A stretch of DNA of 64,000 nt from Streptomyces nitrosporeus. Its GTDB lineage: Bacteria > Actinomycetota > Actinomycetes > Streptomycetales > Streptomycetaceae. The stretch lies in the NCBI RefSeq assembly GCF_008704555.1, contig NZ_CP023702.1, positions 5,928,001 through 5,992,000 of the forward strand, in the 5' to 3' direction. Positions 36,728 through 46,523 of the stretch are shown here, one piece after another. Numbering within the stretch: the first letter of the stretch is position 1; each line of letters opens with the position of its first letter. The translations under genes were made by a program, and so were the position numbers. Under the pieces are notes generated by a model. The model was not told where the DNA came from, did no database searches, and saw only the letters and a program-made list of their open reading frames with translations.

Positions 36728-37476
36728 TGCGGTGTGTGCGCGGAGCGGGAGCCCGTACGGAAACGAGGGGAATCGGCGGGATCCGCGGAGCGGAAGTCAA
36801 TTCCCCATCGCTTGAGAACGCCTCCGCACAATTGAGCGGCCGGTGTTCCGGATGGCGGTGATCCGGGCGGCGGGAGATCCGGTGGGCGGAAGGCGTCTTA
36901 TTGCCCGGGGCCGTGTCCGGCCCGCCCGGCAGGCCGAAAAGTATGACCCCGGCAATTTTATCGGTTGAGAAGCCTTCCGCACAATTGAGCGGAAGTTCTG
37001 GGTGACCGTGCCGGTACTCTCCGGAAGTGGGCCGTCCGGCATATTCGCCGGGTGAGGGCGAGGGTGCCCGATTGAGCGCGGGGGCGCCCCCCGGAGCGCC
37101 GCCGCCGCGGTCCGCGCGCACACCGGGACGGTGATTTCCGGTCGTGAACCAGCCGGTGGGGCCGCCGTGCTGATGGCCCGTCAGTCCGGCCCGCGGGCCG
37201 GGTCCCGGCGGTCGTGGCCCCGGGTTGCGGCCGCAAGGGGCCTGTTCGGGACCGGGGTTGGCGGCCGGTGGCCGTCCGGGCGCGCGGCGCGGTATTCGCC
37301 CGGTGTCCCGGTCAAAGGGGCGTGCCCCTACCCGGGAGTACGGATATCCCTCTTGATAGCGCCCCTCTCGATGTCACTCCGGAGCCCGCGGAGAGGTAGG
37401 GTCGTAGGCGGTCGGGGACATCCCTATAAAACTCGCCGGAAACGAAAACCGGCGTACCTAACGAGGAGATCGGTTC
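36728..37476. promoter_or_regulatory. long regulatory gap upstream of gap with two palindromic repeats
   Basis: No gene can be supported in these 749 bases. They are less GC-rich than their surroundings and contain a 31-bp direct repeat (36809-36839 and 36962-36992). Each copy ends in the near-palindrome CCGCACAATTGAGCGG (36824-36839 and 36977-36992), symmetric except at two positions. TAGGGT at about 37397 is a plausible -10 for gap. The gap start has GAGGAG just upstream. Confidence 0.55.
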
Positions 37477-38487
<1,011 letters not shown>

Positions 38488-38594
38488 TCCTAGGATCGGT
38501 AGACACTCTGATGTGAGCAACGGGCTCGGCCGGCGTGACGACGCGCCTGCCGGGCCCCTTGCATGCTTCCGACCTCCAAGGAGTACCGCTACAG

Positions 38595-39806
38595 ATGAAG
38601 ACGATCGACGAACTTCTCGCCGAAGGGGTCGCGGGCAGGCGGGTATTCGTCCGCGCCGACCTCAACGTGCCGCTGGACGGCACCACGATCACCGACGACG
38701 GCCGTATCCGCGCCGTCGCGCCGACGATCGCCCGGCTCGCCGAGGCCGGTGCGCGGGTCGTCGTCGCCTCGCACCTGGGCCGCCCCAAGGGGGCCCCGGA
38801 CCCCGCCTTCTCGCTGGCCCCGGCCGCCACCCGGCTCGGTGAACTGCTCGGCGCCGACGTGGCGTTCGCGTCCGACACCGTCGGTGACTCCGCCCGCGCC
38901 ACCGTCGCCGCCCTCACCGACGGCCAGGTGGCCGTCCTGGAGAACCTGCGCTTCAACGCCGGTGAGACCTCCAAGGACGACGCCGAGCGCGGCGCCTTCG
39001 CGGACCGGCTCGCCGAACTCGCCGACATCTACGTCGGTGACGGCTTCGGCGCCGTCCACCGCAAGCACGCCTCCGTGTACGACCTCCCGGCCCGGCTGCC
39101 GCACGCGGCCGGCGCCCTGATCGCCACCGAGGTCGGCGTGCTGAAGAAGCTCACCGAGGACGTCGAGCGCCCGTACGCCGTCGTCCTCGGCGGTGCCAAG
39201 GTCTCCGACAAGCTGGGCGTCATCGACCACCTGCTGGACAAGGCCGACCGCATCCTCATCGGCGGCGGCATGATGTTCACCTTCCTCAAGGCCCAGGGCC
39301 ACGAGGTGGGCGGCTCGCTGCTCCAGGAGGACCAGATCCCGGCCGTCCAGGGCTACCTCAAGCGGGCCGAGGAGCTCGGCGTGGAGTTCGTCCTCCCCGT
39401 CGACGTCCTGGTCGCGGACAAGTTCCCCGACCTGAAGACCAAGGCTCCGGCGAACCCCACCGCGGTCGCCGCCGACGCCATGCCGGCCGGACAGATGGGC
39501 CTGGACATCGGCCCCGAGTCCGCCGCGCTGTACGCGTCGAAGCTCGCCGACGCGGCCACCGTCTTCTGGAACGGCCCGATGGGTGTCTTCGAGCACCCGG
39601 ACTACGCCGAGGGCACCCGGGCGGTCGCCCAGGCCCTGGTCGACTCCCAGGGCTTCAGCGTCGTCGGCGGCGGGGACTCCGCCGCCGCCGTCCGCATCCT
39701 GGGCTTCGACGAAAACGCATTCGGACACATCTCGACCGGTGGCGGCGCCAGCCTCGAATACCTCGAGGGCAAGACGCTTCCCGGCCTCGCCGCACTGGAG
39801 GACTGA
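38595..39806 (+). CDS. pgk: phosphoglycerate kinase
   Basis: A 403-residue kinase making ATP from 1,3-bisphosphoglycerate. Family signatures are VFVRADLNVPLDG (15-30), SHLGRPKG, ENLRFNAGE, VLGGAKVSDKLGV and VVGGGDSAAAVRILG. ATG 38595 follows AAGGAG with a somewhat long spacer. tpiA begins six bases beyond its stop, so the two are co-translated. Confidence 0.98.
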   Translation: MKTIDELLAEGVAGRRVFVRADLNVPLDGTTITDDGRIRAVAPTIARLAEAGARVVVASHLGRPKGAPDPAFSLAPAATRLGELLGADVAFASDTVGDSARATVAALTDGQVAVLENLRFNAGETSKDDAERGAFADRLAELADIYVGDGFGAVHRKHASVYDLPARLPHAAGALIATEVGVLKKLTEDVERPYAVVLGGAKVSDKLGVIDHLLDKADRILIGGGMMFTFLKAQGHEVGGSLLQEDQIPAVQGYLKRAEELGVEFVLPVDVLVADKFPDLKTKAPANPTAVAADAMPAGQMGLDIGPESAALYASKLADAATVFWNGPMGVFEHPDYAEGTRAVAQALVDSQGFSVVGGGDSAAAVRILGFDENAFGHISTGGGASLEYLEGKTLPGLAALED

Positions 39807-39812
39807 CCTTTC

Positions 39813-40601
39813 ATGACTGCTACTGCCCAGGGCCGTACCCCGCTGATGGCGGGCAACTGGAAGATGAACCTCAACCACCTCGAGGCCATCGCCCACGTCC
39901 AGAAGCTCGCCTTCGCGCTGGCCGACAAGGACTACGAGGCGGTCGAGGTCGCCGTCCTCGCTCCCTTCACCGACCTGCGCTCCGTGCAGACCCTGGTCGA
40001 CGGCGACAAGCTGAAGATCAAGTACGGCGCCCAGGACATCTCGGCGCACGACTCCGGCGCCTACACCGGTGAGATCTCCGGCCCGATGCTCGCCAAGCTG
40101 CGGTGCTCCTACGTGGCCGTCGGCCACAGCGAGCGCCGCCAGTACCACGGCGAGACGGACGAGATCTGCAACGCCAAGGTCAAGGCCGCCTACCGCCACG
40201 GCCTCACCCCGATCCTCTGCGTCGGCGAGGGCCTGGACATCCGCAAGGCCGGCGACCAGGTCTCCCACACCCTCGCGCAGCTCGACGGCGCGCTGAAGGA
40301 CGTCCCGGCCGAGCAGGCCGAGTCGATCGTCATCGCGTACGAGCCGGTCTGGGCCATCGGGACCGGCGAGGTCGCCACCCCCGAGGACGCCCAGGAGGTC
40401 TGCGGCGCGATCCGCGGCCGGCTCGCCGAGCTGTACTCGCAGGAGCTCGCCGACGCCGTGCGCATCCAGTACGGCGGCTCGGTCAAGTCCGGCAACGTGG
40501 CCGCGATCATGGCGCAGCCCGACGTGGACGGCGCCCTGGTCGGCGGCGCGGCGCTGGACGCCGACGAGTTCGTCAAGATCGTCCGCTTCCGCGACCAGTG
40601 A
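39813..40601 (+). CDS. tpiA: triosephosphate isomerase
   Basis: A 262-residue TIM-barrel enzyme interconverting the triose phosphates. Catalytic Lys is in AGNWKMNLN, His in VGHSERRQ, and Glu in AYEPVWAIGTG; the phosphate-binding loop is YGGSVKSGN. It ends the gap-pgk-tpiA operon and is followed by a hairpin before secG. Confidence 0.98.
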   Translation: MTATAQGRTPLMAGNWKMNLNHLEAIAHVQKLAFALADKDYEAVEVAVLAPFTDLRSVQTLVDGDKLKIKYGAQDISAHDSGAYTGEISGPMLAKLRCSYVAVGHSERRQYHGETDEICNAKVKAAYRHGLTPILCVGEGLDIRKAGDQVSHTLAQLDGALKDVPAEQAESIVIAYEPVWAIGTGEVATPEDAQEVCGAIRGRLAELYSQELADAVRIQYGGSVKSGNVAAIMAQPDVDGALVGGAALDADEFVKIVRFRDQ

Positions 40602-40632
40602 GTATGCCCTAGCGCCGATCCGTCGTACCCTT

Positions 40633-40668
40633 GCGGGGGCCAGGGGGGTGATACCCCTCGGCCCCCGC
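40633..40668 (+). terminator. hairpin between tpiA and secG
   Basis: GCGGGGGCC (40633-40641) pairs with GGCCCCCGC (40660-40668), and inner AGGGG/CCCCT bases extend the stem. It probably ends most tpiA transcripts before secG. Confidence 0.75.
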
Positions 40669-40722
40669 TGTTCGCACACGCAGTCCGCAGTCCCGAGAAT
40701 TTCCGGAAAGTAGGAGCCAGCC

Positions 40723-40956
40723 GTGATTTTGGCGTTCGAGATCGCCCTGATCGTCTTCAGCCTGCTGCTGATGCTGCTGGTGCTGATGCACAAGGGCAAG
40801 GGCGGCGGCCTCTCCGACATGTTCGGCGGCGGGATGCAGTCCTCCGTGGGCGGCTCCTCGGTCGCCGAGCGCAACCTCGACCGCATCACCGTGGTGATCG
40901 GTCTGCTGTGGTTCGCGTGCATCGTCGTCCTCGGCCTGCTCATCAAGCTGGACTGA
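40723..40956 (+). CDS. secG: preprotein translocase subunit SecG
   Basis: A 77-residue SecG with two transmembrane helices (about residues 3-20 and 55-74). The conserved loop HKGKGGGLSDMFGGG and SSVAERNLDR lies between them. It is the auxiliary subunit of the SecYEG channel. GTG 40723 follows AGGAG. Linkage to tpiA is common in Gram-positive bacteria. Confidence 0.95.
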   Translation: MILAFEIALIVFSLLLMLLVLMHKGKGGGLSDMFGGGMQSSVGGSSVAERNLDRITVVIGLLWFACIVVLGLLIKLD

Positions 40957-41067
40957 CGGCGCCTTCGGACAATTCCCTGTGACGGTGTAACTCCTTCTAC
41001 TGGACGCGCGTTGGGCCTTACGTAGACTGGGGCAACCTCGAGCACCATCACGCAGGGAGTTACGACC

Positions 41068-41403
41068 GTGGCAAGTGGCAACGCGATCCGGGGAAGCCGG
41101 GTCGGAGCGGGGCCGATGGGGGAGGCCGAGCGGGGCGAGTCAGCTCCTCGCCTCCGCATCTCCTTCTGGTGCTCGAACGGGCACGAGACCCAGCCCAGCT
41201 TCGCCCATGACGCGCAGGTACCGGAGACCTGGGACTGCCCGCGCTGCGGTTTCCCGGCCGGGCAGGACCAGGACAGCCCGCCGGCCCCCCCGCGCACCGA
41301 ACCGTACAAGACGCACCTGGCGTACGTGCGTGAGCGGCGCAGTGACGCGGACGGCGAGGCGATCCTCGCCGAAGCCCTCGCCAAGCTCCGCGGCGAGATC
41401 TGA
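41068..41403 (+). CDS. RbpA-family RNA polymerase-binding protein (paralogue)
   Basis: A 111-residue protein with RbpA architecture. An N-terminal stretch including NAIRGSRVG resembles the RNAP-contacting tail; a zinc beta-barrel has Cys, His, Cys and Cys ligands (FWCSNGHE ... WDCPRCGF); and a C-terminal segment (THLAYVRERRS) matches the sigma-interacting domain (THWDMLMERR in RbpA). The main RbpA of Streptomyces is more closely conserved and encoded elsewhere, so this is likely the second copy. GTG 41068 follows CAGGGAG. Confidence 0.85.
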   Translation: MASGNAIRGSRVGAGPMGEAERGESAPRLRISFWCSNGHETQPSFAHDAQVPETWDCPRCGFPAGQDQDSPPAPPRTEPYKTHLAYVRERRSDADGEAILAEALAKLRGEI

Positions 41404-41413
41404 TCCTTCCGTC

Positions 41414-41448
41414 CACCGGCCGGCCACCCCACGGGTGCCCGGCCGGTG
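41414..41448 (+). terminator. terminator after the RbpA-like gene
   Basis: CACCGGCCGG (41414-41423) pairs perfectly with CCGGCCGGTG (41439-41448), 10 bp after the stop. Confidence 0.7.
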
Positions 41449-41559
41449 CCGGTGTGCCGCCCGGTGCCCCGACGTGCTCCGCTAGGCCCTCCTGATCAAT
41501 TAGGTTGGAGGGGCAGCGGGGATGTTGCAGGTACCAAGAAGAAGTGGGCGATTCCCGGG

Positions 41560-43212
41560 ATGAACGCACAAAGCCGAACCAAGCTCAGTCAGCTGCCCGA
41601 ATGGACGGCCCTCGCCAAGCACCGCGAGGAGTTCGGCCGGACACACCTGCGGCAGCTGTTCGCGAAGGAGCCGGAGCGCGGGAGCGCGTACACCCTCAGG
41701 GTCGGCGACCTCCACATCGACTACTCCAAGCACCTGGTCACCGACGAGACCCTGGGGCTGCTGCGTGACCTCGCCGCGGCCACCGGCGTCGCCGGGCTGC
41801 GGGACGCCATGTTCCGCGGCGAGAAGATCAACACCACCGAGGACCGCGCCGTCCTGCACACCGCGCTCCGCGCCCCCAGGAACGCCGTGATCGAGGTCGA
41901 CGGCGAGAACGTGGTACCGGCCGTCCACGCGGTCCTGGACCGGATGGCCGCCTTCGCGGACCGGATCCGGGCGGGCGAGTGGACCGGGCACACCGGCAGG
42001 CCCGTCAAGAACATCGTGAACATCGGCATCGGCGGCTCCGACCTCGGTCCCGCCATGGCGTACGAGGTGCTGCGCTCCTTCACGGACCGCTCGCTGACCG
42101 TCCGCTTCGTCTCCAACGTCGACGGCGCCGACCTCCACGAGGCGGTACGCGACCTGGACCCGGCCGAGACGCTGTTCATCGTGGCGTCCAAGACCTTCAC
42201 CACCATCGAGACCATCACCAACGCCACCTCCGCCCGCGACTGGCTGCTCACCGGACTGAGGGCCGGTCAGGAGGCCGTCGCCAAGCACTTCGTGGCACTG
42301 TCGACCAACGCGGACAAGGTCGCGGACTTCGGCATCGACACGGCCAACATGTTCGAGTTCTGGGACTGGGTCGGCGGCCGCTACTCCTACGACTCGGCCA
42401 TCGGCCTCTCGCTGATGATCGCCATCGGCCCGGAGCGTTTCCGGGAGATGCTCGACGGCTTCCACCTCGTCGACGAGCACTTCCGCACCGCCCCGGCCGA
42501 GGAGAACGCCCCGCTGCTGCTGGGCCTGCTGGGCATCTGGTACGGGCAGTTCTTCGACGCGCAGTCCCACGCGGTCCTGCCCTACAGCCACTACCTGTCC
42601 AAGTTCACCGCCTACCTCCAGCAGCTGGACATGGAGTCCAACGGCAAGTCCGTGGACCGCGACGGGAATCCGGTGGAGTGGGAGACCGGCCCGGTCGTCT
42701 GGGGCACCCCGGGGACCAACGGCCAGCACGCCTACTACCAGCTGATCCACCAGGGCACCAAGGTCATCCCGGCGGACTTCATCGGCTTCGCGTCCCCGGT
42801 CCAGGACCTGCTGCCGGGGCTGATCGCCCAGCACGACCTGCTGATGGCCAACTTCTTCGCGCAGACCCAGGCCCTCGCCTTCGGCAAGACACCCGACGAG
42901 GTGCGGGCGGAGGGCGTGGCCGAGGAGCTGGTGCCGCACAGGACCTTCCACGGCAACCACCCCACGACCACGATCCTCGCCGAGCGGCTCACCCCGTCGG
43001 TGCTGGGCCAGCTGATTGCGCTGTACGAGCACAAGGTCTTCGTCCAGGGCGCCGTCTGGAACATCGACTCCTTCGACCAGTGGGGGGTCGAGCTCGGCAA
43101 GGTCCTCGCCAAGAAGATCGAGCCGGTCCTGACCGAGGGCACCGGCGGTGAGGACCTGGACAGCTCCACCGCCCAGCTGGTGGCGGCCTACCGCGCACTG
43201 CGCGGCCGCTGA
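41560..43212 (+). CDS. pgi: glucose-6-phosphate isomerase
   Basis: A 550-residue isomerase linking glucose-6-phosphate and fructose-6-phosphate. Signatures are NIGIGGSDLGPAMAYEVL, the phosphate site SKTFTTIET, GGRYSYDSAIGLS, and QLDMESNGKSV. Catalytic Glu and His lie in GTPGTNGQHAYYQLIHQGT, and Lys near the C-terminus in WGVELGKVLA. ATG 41560 fits other Streptomyces Pgi N-termini. It is followed after two bases by the PH-domain gene. Confidence 0.98.
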   Translation: MNAQSRTKLSQLPEWTALAKHREEFGRTHLRQLFAKEPERGSAYTLRVGDLHIDYSKHLVTDETLGLLRDLAAATGVAGLRDAMFRGEKINTTEDRAVLHTALRAPRNAVIEVDGENVVPAVHAVLDRMAAFADRIRAGEWTGHTGRPVKNIVNIGIGGSDLGPAMAYEVLRSFTDRSLTVRFVSNVDGADLHEAVRDLDPAETLFIVASKTFTTIETITNATSARDWLLTGLRAGQEAVAKHFVALSTNADKVADFGIDTANMFEFWDWVGGRYSYDSAIGLSLMIAIGPERFREMLDGFHLVDEHFRTAPAEENAPLLLGLLGIWYGQFFDAQSHAVLPYSHYLSKFTAYLQQLDMESNGKSVDRDGNPVEWETGPVVWGTPGTNGQHAYYQLIHQGTKVIPADFIGFASPVQDLLPGLIAQHDLLMANFFAQTQALAFGKTPDEVRAEGVAEELVPHRTFHGNHPTTTILAERLTPSVLGQLIALYEHKVFVQGAVWNIDSFDQWGVELGKVLAKKIEPVLTEGTGGEDLDSSTAQLVAAYRALRGR

Positions 43213-43214
43213 CC

Positions 43215-43718
43215 GTGGGAACGGGGGAGGGGGCGGTACGGCTGCGCCCGCCGCGCAACGCGCCGGCGCGGCAGGCGGCCGGCTGGTGGCGGGCCCGGTG
43301 GCTGCTGCTGACGGCGGCCCCGGTGGCGGTGCTGGGCGTCCTGGGGGCGCTCATCACCCCGGCCAGGTTCTGGCTGCTGCTGCCCGCCGCGGTGCTGGCG
43401 GCCGTGGGACTGCTGTGCGCCGCCCTCCTCCCCGTGTGGTGGTTCCGTACGCACCGCTGGGAGGTCACCGGGGACGCCGTCTACGTGCGGACCGGGGTGT
43501 TCCTGCGGAAGTGGCGGATCGCGCCGATGTCCCGGATCCAGACCGTGGACACCGTGCGCGGCCCGCTGGAGCAGCTCTTCGGGCTGGCCACGGTCACCGT
43601 CACCACCGCCTCGGCGAAGGGCGCCGTGCGGATCGCGGGTCTGGCCCACGAGACGGCCGCCGAGCTCGCCGGACAGCTCACCCGGCTCACCCGGGACACC
43701 CCCGGGGACGCCACATGA
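43215..43718 (+). CDS. bacterial PH-domain membrane protein, YdbS-like
   Basis: A 167-residue protein with two transmembrane helices (about 27-48 and 52-73) and a bacterial PH domain after them (HRWEVTGDAVYVRTGVFLRKWRIAPMSRIQTVDTVRGPLEQLFGL is its core, given here in outline by HRWEVTGDAVYVRTG and IQTVDT). It resembles YdbS of Bacillus. GTG 43215 starts two bases after the pgi stop, and its stop overlaps the next gene by ATGA. The pair is probably a membrane complex; YdbS/YdbT proteins have been linked to resistance to Bacillus bacteriocins. Confidence 0.85.
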   Translation: MGTGEGAVRLRPPRNAPARQAAGWWRARWLLLTAAPVAVLGVLGALITPARFWLLLPAAVLAAVGLLCAALLPVWWFRTHRWEVTGDAVYVRTGVFLRKWRIAPMSRIQTVDTVRGPLEQLFGLATVTVTTASAKGAVRIAGLAHETAAELAGQLTRLTRDTPGDAT

Positions 43719-45232
43719 GCACCGACGCGGACGCCGTGGGCCCGCCGTGGCGGCGGCTCCACCCGCGTACGGTCCTGGTCACCGCGCTCGTCACGGCGGG
43801 GGTGGCGGCGGGCGCCGCCGTACCCGTCGTGGCGGGGCTGTCCGGGTGGCTGGGATACCCGGCGGCCATCGGCTGGGCCCTGGCCGGAGCGGCCGTCCTC
43901 ATCGGGTGCGCCACCGCCGGCGACCACGTCCGCCTGCGGCGCACCCGCTACCGCGTCGGCACCGAGCGCGTGGAGCTGCACACCGGGCTGCTGCTGGTCA
44001 AGCGGCGTTCGCTGGCCCGCGAGCGGATCCGTACCGTCGATCTCACCGCCCACCCGCTGCTGCGGGTCCTGGGACTGGTCACGGTACGGATCGGTACGGG
44101 GGACCGGAGCGGCGGTGAATCCCCCCTGGAACTCGACCCGGTGAGCCGGGCCGAGGGCGAGCGGCTGCGCCGCGAACTCCTGGACCGGGCCGCCGGGCCC
44201 TCCCCGGACGCGCACCGGGAGGGCGAGCTCGCCGTCCTCGACCTCCGCTGGATCCGTTACGCACCGGTCTCCTTCGCCGTCCCGGTGCTGGGCGGCGCGG
44301 CGGCCGGCGGTGTGATGCAGGTCAGCGAGTGGGCCGGGGTGCAGGGTGAGGTGATCGGCTGGGTCGGCGACCGGTTCAGGGACACACCGGTGCTCTGGAC
44401 GGTCACGGCCCTGGTGGCGGCGGCGCTGGCCGCCGGGGTGGCCGGGGCCCTCGGCCTCTGGGCCGAGATGTGGTGGAACTACCGCCTGGAGCGCGAACCG
44501 GGCGGCACCCTGAGGGTCAGGCGCGGCCTGCTGACCTCCCGCTCGATCTCCTTCGAGGAACAGCGGCTGCGCGGGGTGGACCTGGTGGAGCCGCTGGGCG
44601 TCCGGCTGGCCGGTGCCGCCCGGGTGGACGTCGTCGCCACCGGCCTGGTGAAGGACGAGGAGGCGAAGAACCTCGACCACAGCACCCTCCTCCCGGCCGT
44701 TCCCCGGGCCCTGGCCGACGCGGTCGCGGCGAAGGTGCTGCGGGAACCCCTCTCGCCGGCCGCCGCCCCGCTGACCGCGCACCCGCCCGCGGCGCGCGGC
44801 CGGCGGCTGCGCCGGGCCGTCGCCGCGGCGTCGGCGCCCGTGCTGCTCCTGGCGGTGCTGGGCGCCTGGCTGACCCCGGTGCTGCTGTGGGCCGCGCTCG
44901 GCTGCGCGGCCGTGCTCCTGCCGCTCGCGGTGGCCCTGGCCCTGGACGCCTACCGGTCGCTGGGGCACACCCTCAGCGGTGCCTATCTCGTGACCCGCTC
45001 CGGCAGCGTCCGCCGCTCCACGGCGGTGCTGCAGCGGAGCGGCGTGATCGGCTGGACCGTGAAGCAGTCCGTCTTCCAGCGCCGGGCCGGGCTGATCGAC
45101 CTCACCGCCACCACGGCCGCCGGGGCGGGCGCGTACACCGTGCGGGACGCCGGTACGGCGGAGGGGCTCGGCTTCGCCGCCGAAGCCGTCCCGGGGCTGC
45201 TGGAGCCTTTCCTGGAGCGCGGCAGCCCCTGA
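43715..45232 (+). CDS. multi-PH-domain membrane protein, YdbT-like
   Basis: A 505-residue protein with three pairs of transmembrane helices, each followed by a bacterial PH domain: about residues 70-160 (YRVGTERVELHTGLLLVKRRS), 260-340 (LRVRRGLLTSRSISFEEQRL) and 420-500 (HTLSGAYLVTRSGSVRRSTAVL is the start of the third). The repeated pattern is basic strand, Arg-rich turn, then a hydrophobic strand. ATG 43715 overlaps the YdbS-like stop. It is the last gene before the accessory island. Confidence 0.85.
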   Translation: MSTDADAVGPPWRRLHPRTVLVTALVTAGVAAGAAVPVVAGLSGWLGYPAAIGWALAGAAVLIGCATAGDHVRLRRTRYRVGTERVELHTGLLLVKRRSLARERIRTVDLTAHPLLRVLGLVTVRIGTGDRSGGESPLELDPVSRAEGERLRRELLDRAAGPSPDAHREGELAVLDLRWIRYAPVSFAVPVLGGAAAGGVMQVSEWAGVQGEVIGWVGDRFRDTPVLWTVTALVAAALAAGVAGALGLWAEMWWNYRLEREPGGTLRVRRGLLTSRSISFEEQRLRGVDLVEPLGVRLAGAARVDVVATGLVKDEEAKNLDHSTLLPAVPRALADAVAAKVLREPLSPAAAPLTAHPPAARGRRLRRAVAAASAPVLLLAVLGAWLTPVLLWAALGCAAVLLPLAVALALDAYRSLGHTLSGAYLVTRSGSVRRSTAVLQRSGVIGWTVKQSVFQRRAGLIDLTATTAAGAGAYTVRDAGTAEGLGFAAEAVPGLLEPFLERGSP

Positions 45233-45248
45233 AGGAGCCCCGGGGGCC

Positions 45249-46427
45249 TCAGGGGCCCGAGAGGACGGTGGCGCCGAACGCGGCCACGCCCGCCGGGGGC
45301 GGGGCGTCCTCGTCCACCGGAGCGGGGCGGCCGGCGGCCAGGACGTACAGCGGGACGGAGCCGGTGCCGTCCAGGCCGCAGCGCCCGGCGACCTCGGAGT
45401 CGCGGAAGGCCCCGGTCTGGGCGGGGCCCAGGCCGAGCGCCGTCGCGGTCAGCGCGAAGGTCTGCCCCAGGTGCCCGGCGTCGAGGAGGCAGACCCGGTA
45501 GGCGCGGGGCGTCGGGTACTTCAGGCTCATCCGCTCCAGCCGTGCGGCGAGGACGACGAGGAAGGCGGGGCGCCCGGCCCACGCCTGGCCGGCGCAGAGG
45601 TGTACGGCGTCCTCGGGGGTGCAGCCCTCCGAGAGCAGTCCGAGCGCGTGCTCCAGGCCGTCGTAGTGGTACCAGCCCGGGTCCAGGCCGTCGACCCGGA
45701 GGGCACCCACATAGGCGTCGATCTCCTGCCGGGAGCCGCCCTGCGGGCTGGTCCGCCGGTACAGGGCGCCCCGGCCGCAGTCGATGAAGTCGACCGGCCC
45801 GAAGGTGGTGGCCAGCAGGGAGGCCAGGGTCTCCAGGGACACCGGGGCGCCGGTGAAATCACGGTGGGTACGGCGGTCGTACAGGACCTCGTCGAAGGGG
45901 GCCCTCAGCCCGGCCGGCCGCCGGGGCAGCAGGACGCGGGGAGCGTCGGGGAACCCGGTGAACAGCGGGGGCCGCGGGCCGGGCGCCTCCTGCGGTCCGG
46001 GGGCCGGGAGGCTCCCGGCGGGTGCGGGGTCCGGGGCGTCCGGCGTGGAAGGCGCGGAGCCCGGGGCGTCCGGCGTGGCGGGCGCGGGGTCGTAGACGCC
46101 CTGGGTGGCGTGGTGGAAGAAGGACGCCTCCGGCATCCAGGAACCCCACCGGCGGGCGGCCCGCTCGTCGTCCAGGGCTTCCTCGCTGCCGTGGAGCAGC
46201 AGCGCCCCGCAGCGGACCAGGGCCGTCACGGCCTCCTCGGCGGTCTCGGGCGCCAGATGGCCGAGCAGCTCCACGGCCTCACCGGGCGTGGTCCAGTCCT
46301 CGAACGCCGCCAGGACCTCCGCGGCGGCCGGGTGCAGGGCCGTGGGCATGCCGTGCGGGTGGGGGTGGACGACGAAGGCGCCGTCGTGCCAGTAGCAGGT
46401 CAGACAGCGGGAACGACGCAGACGCAC
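45249..46427 (-). CDS. SagB-type flavin dehydrogenase
   Basis: A 392-residue SagB/ThcOx-type, FMN-dependent dehydrogenase. The nitroreductase-like domain is at about 175-370: YDRRTHRDF (183-191), RTSPQGGS (225-232) and LDAGHLGQTFALTATALGL (315-333) are its flavin-site motifs. Residues 30-85 look like a small winged-helix domain similar to peptide-recognition (RRE/PqqD-like) folds, and 111-158 is a Pro-rich linker. SagB enzymes usually oxidise azolines made by YcaO, but no YcaO is present. It lies downstream of the 34-residue peptide gene on the same strand, behind a hairpin. GTG 46427 follows CCGGAG. Confidence 0.88.
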   Translation of the reverse strand: MRLRRSRCLTCYWHDGAFVVHPHPHGMPTALHPAAAEVLAAFEDWTTPGEAVELLGHLAPETAEEAVTALVRCGALLLHGSEEALDDERAARRWGSWMPEASFFHHATQGVYDPAPATPDAPGSAPSTPDAPDPAPAGSLPAPGPQEAPGPRPPLFTGFPDAPRVLLPRRPAGLRAPFDEVLYDRRTHRDFTGAPVSLETLASLLATTFGPVDFIDCGRGALYRRTSPQGGSRQEIDAYVGALRVDGLDPGWYHYDGLEHALGLLSEGCTPEDAVHLCAGQAWAGRPAFLVVLAARLERMSLKYPTPRAYRVCLLDAGHLGQTFALTATALGLGPAQTGAFRDSEVAGRCGLDGTGSVPLYVLAAGRPAPVDEDAPPPAGVAAFGATVLSGP

Positions 46428-46466
46428 AAGGACTCCGGAACAGGGGTGGGGAGAAACGGGACACCG

Positions 46467-46515
46467 GTGCGGGGCCGGGGCCGGTGAGGGGGGAAGGGGT
46501 GCCCCGGCCCCGCAC
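46467..46515 (-). terminator. attenuator hairpin between peptide gene and SagB gene
   Basis: A perfect 15-bp stem: GTGCGGGGCCGGGGC (46467-46481) pairs with 46501-46515 across a 19-base loop. It starts nine bases after the peptide stop and ends 40 bases before the SagB start. Partial termination here would give excess precursor over enzyme. Confidence 0.8.
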
Positions 46516-46523
46516 GTCTGGGA

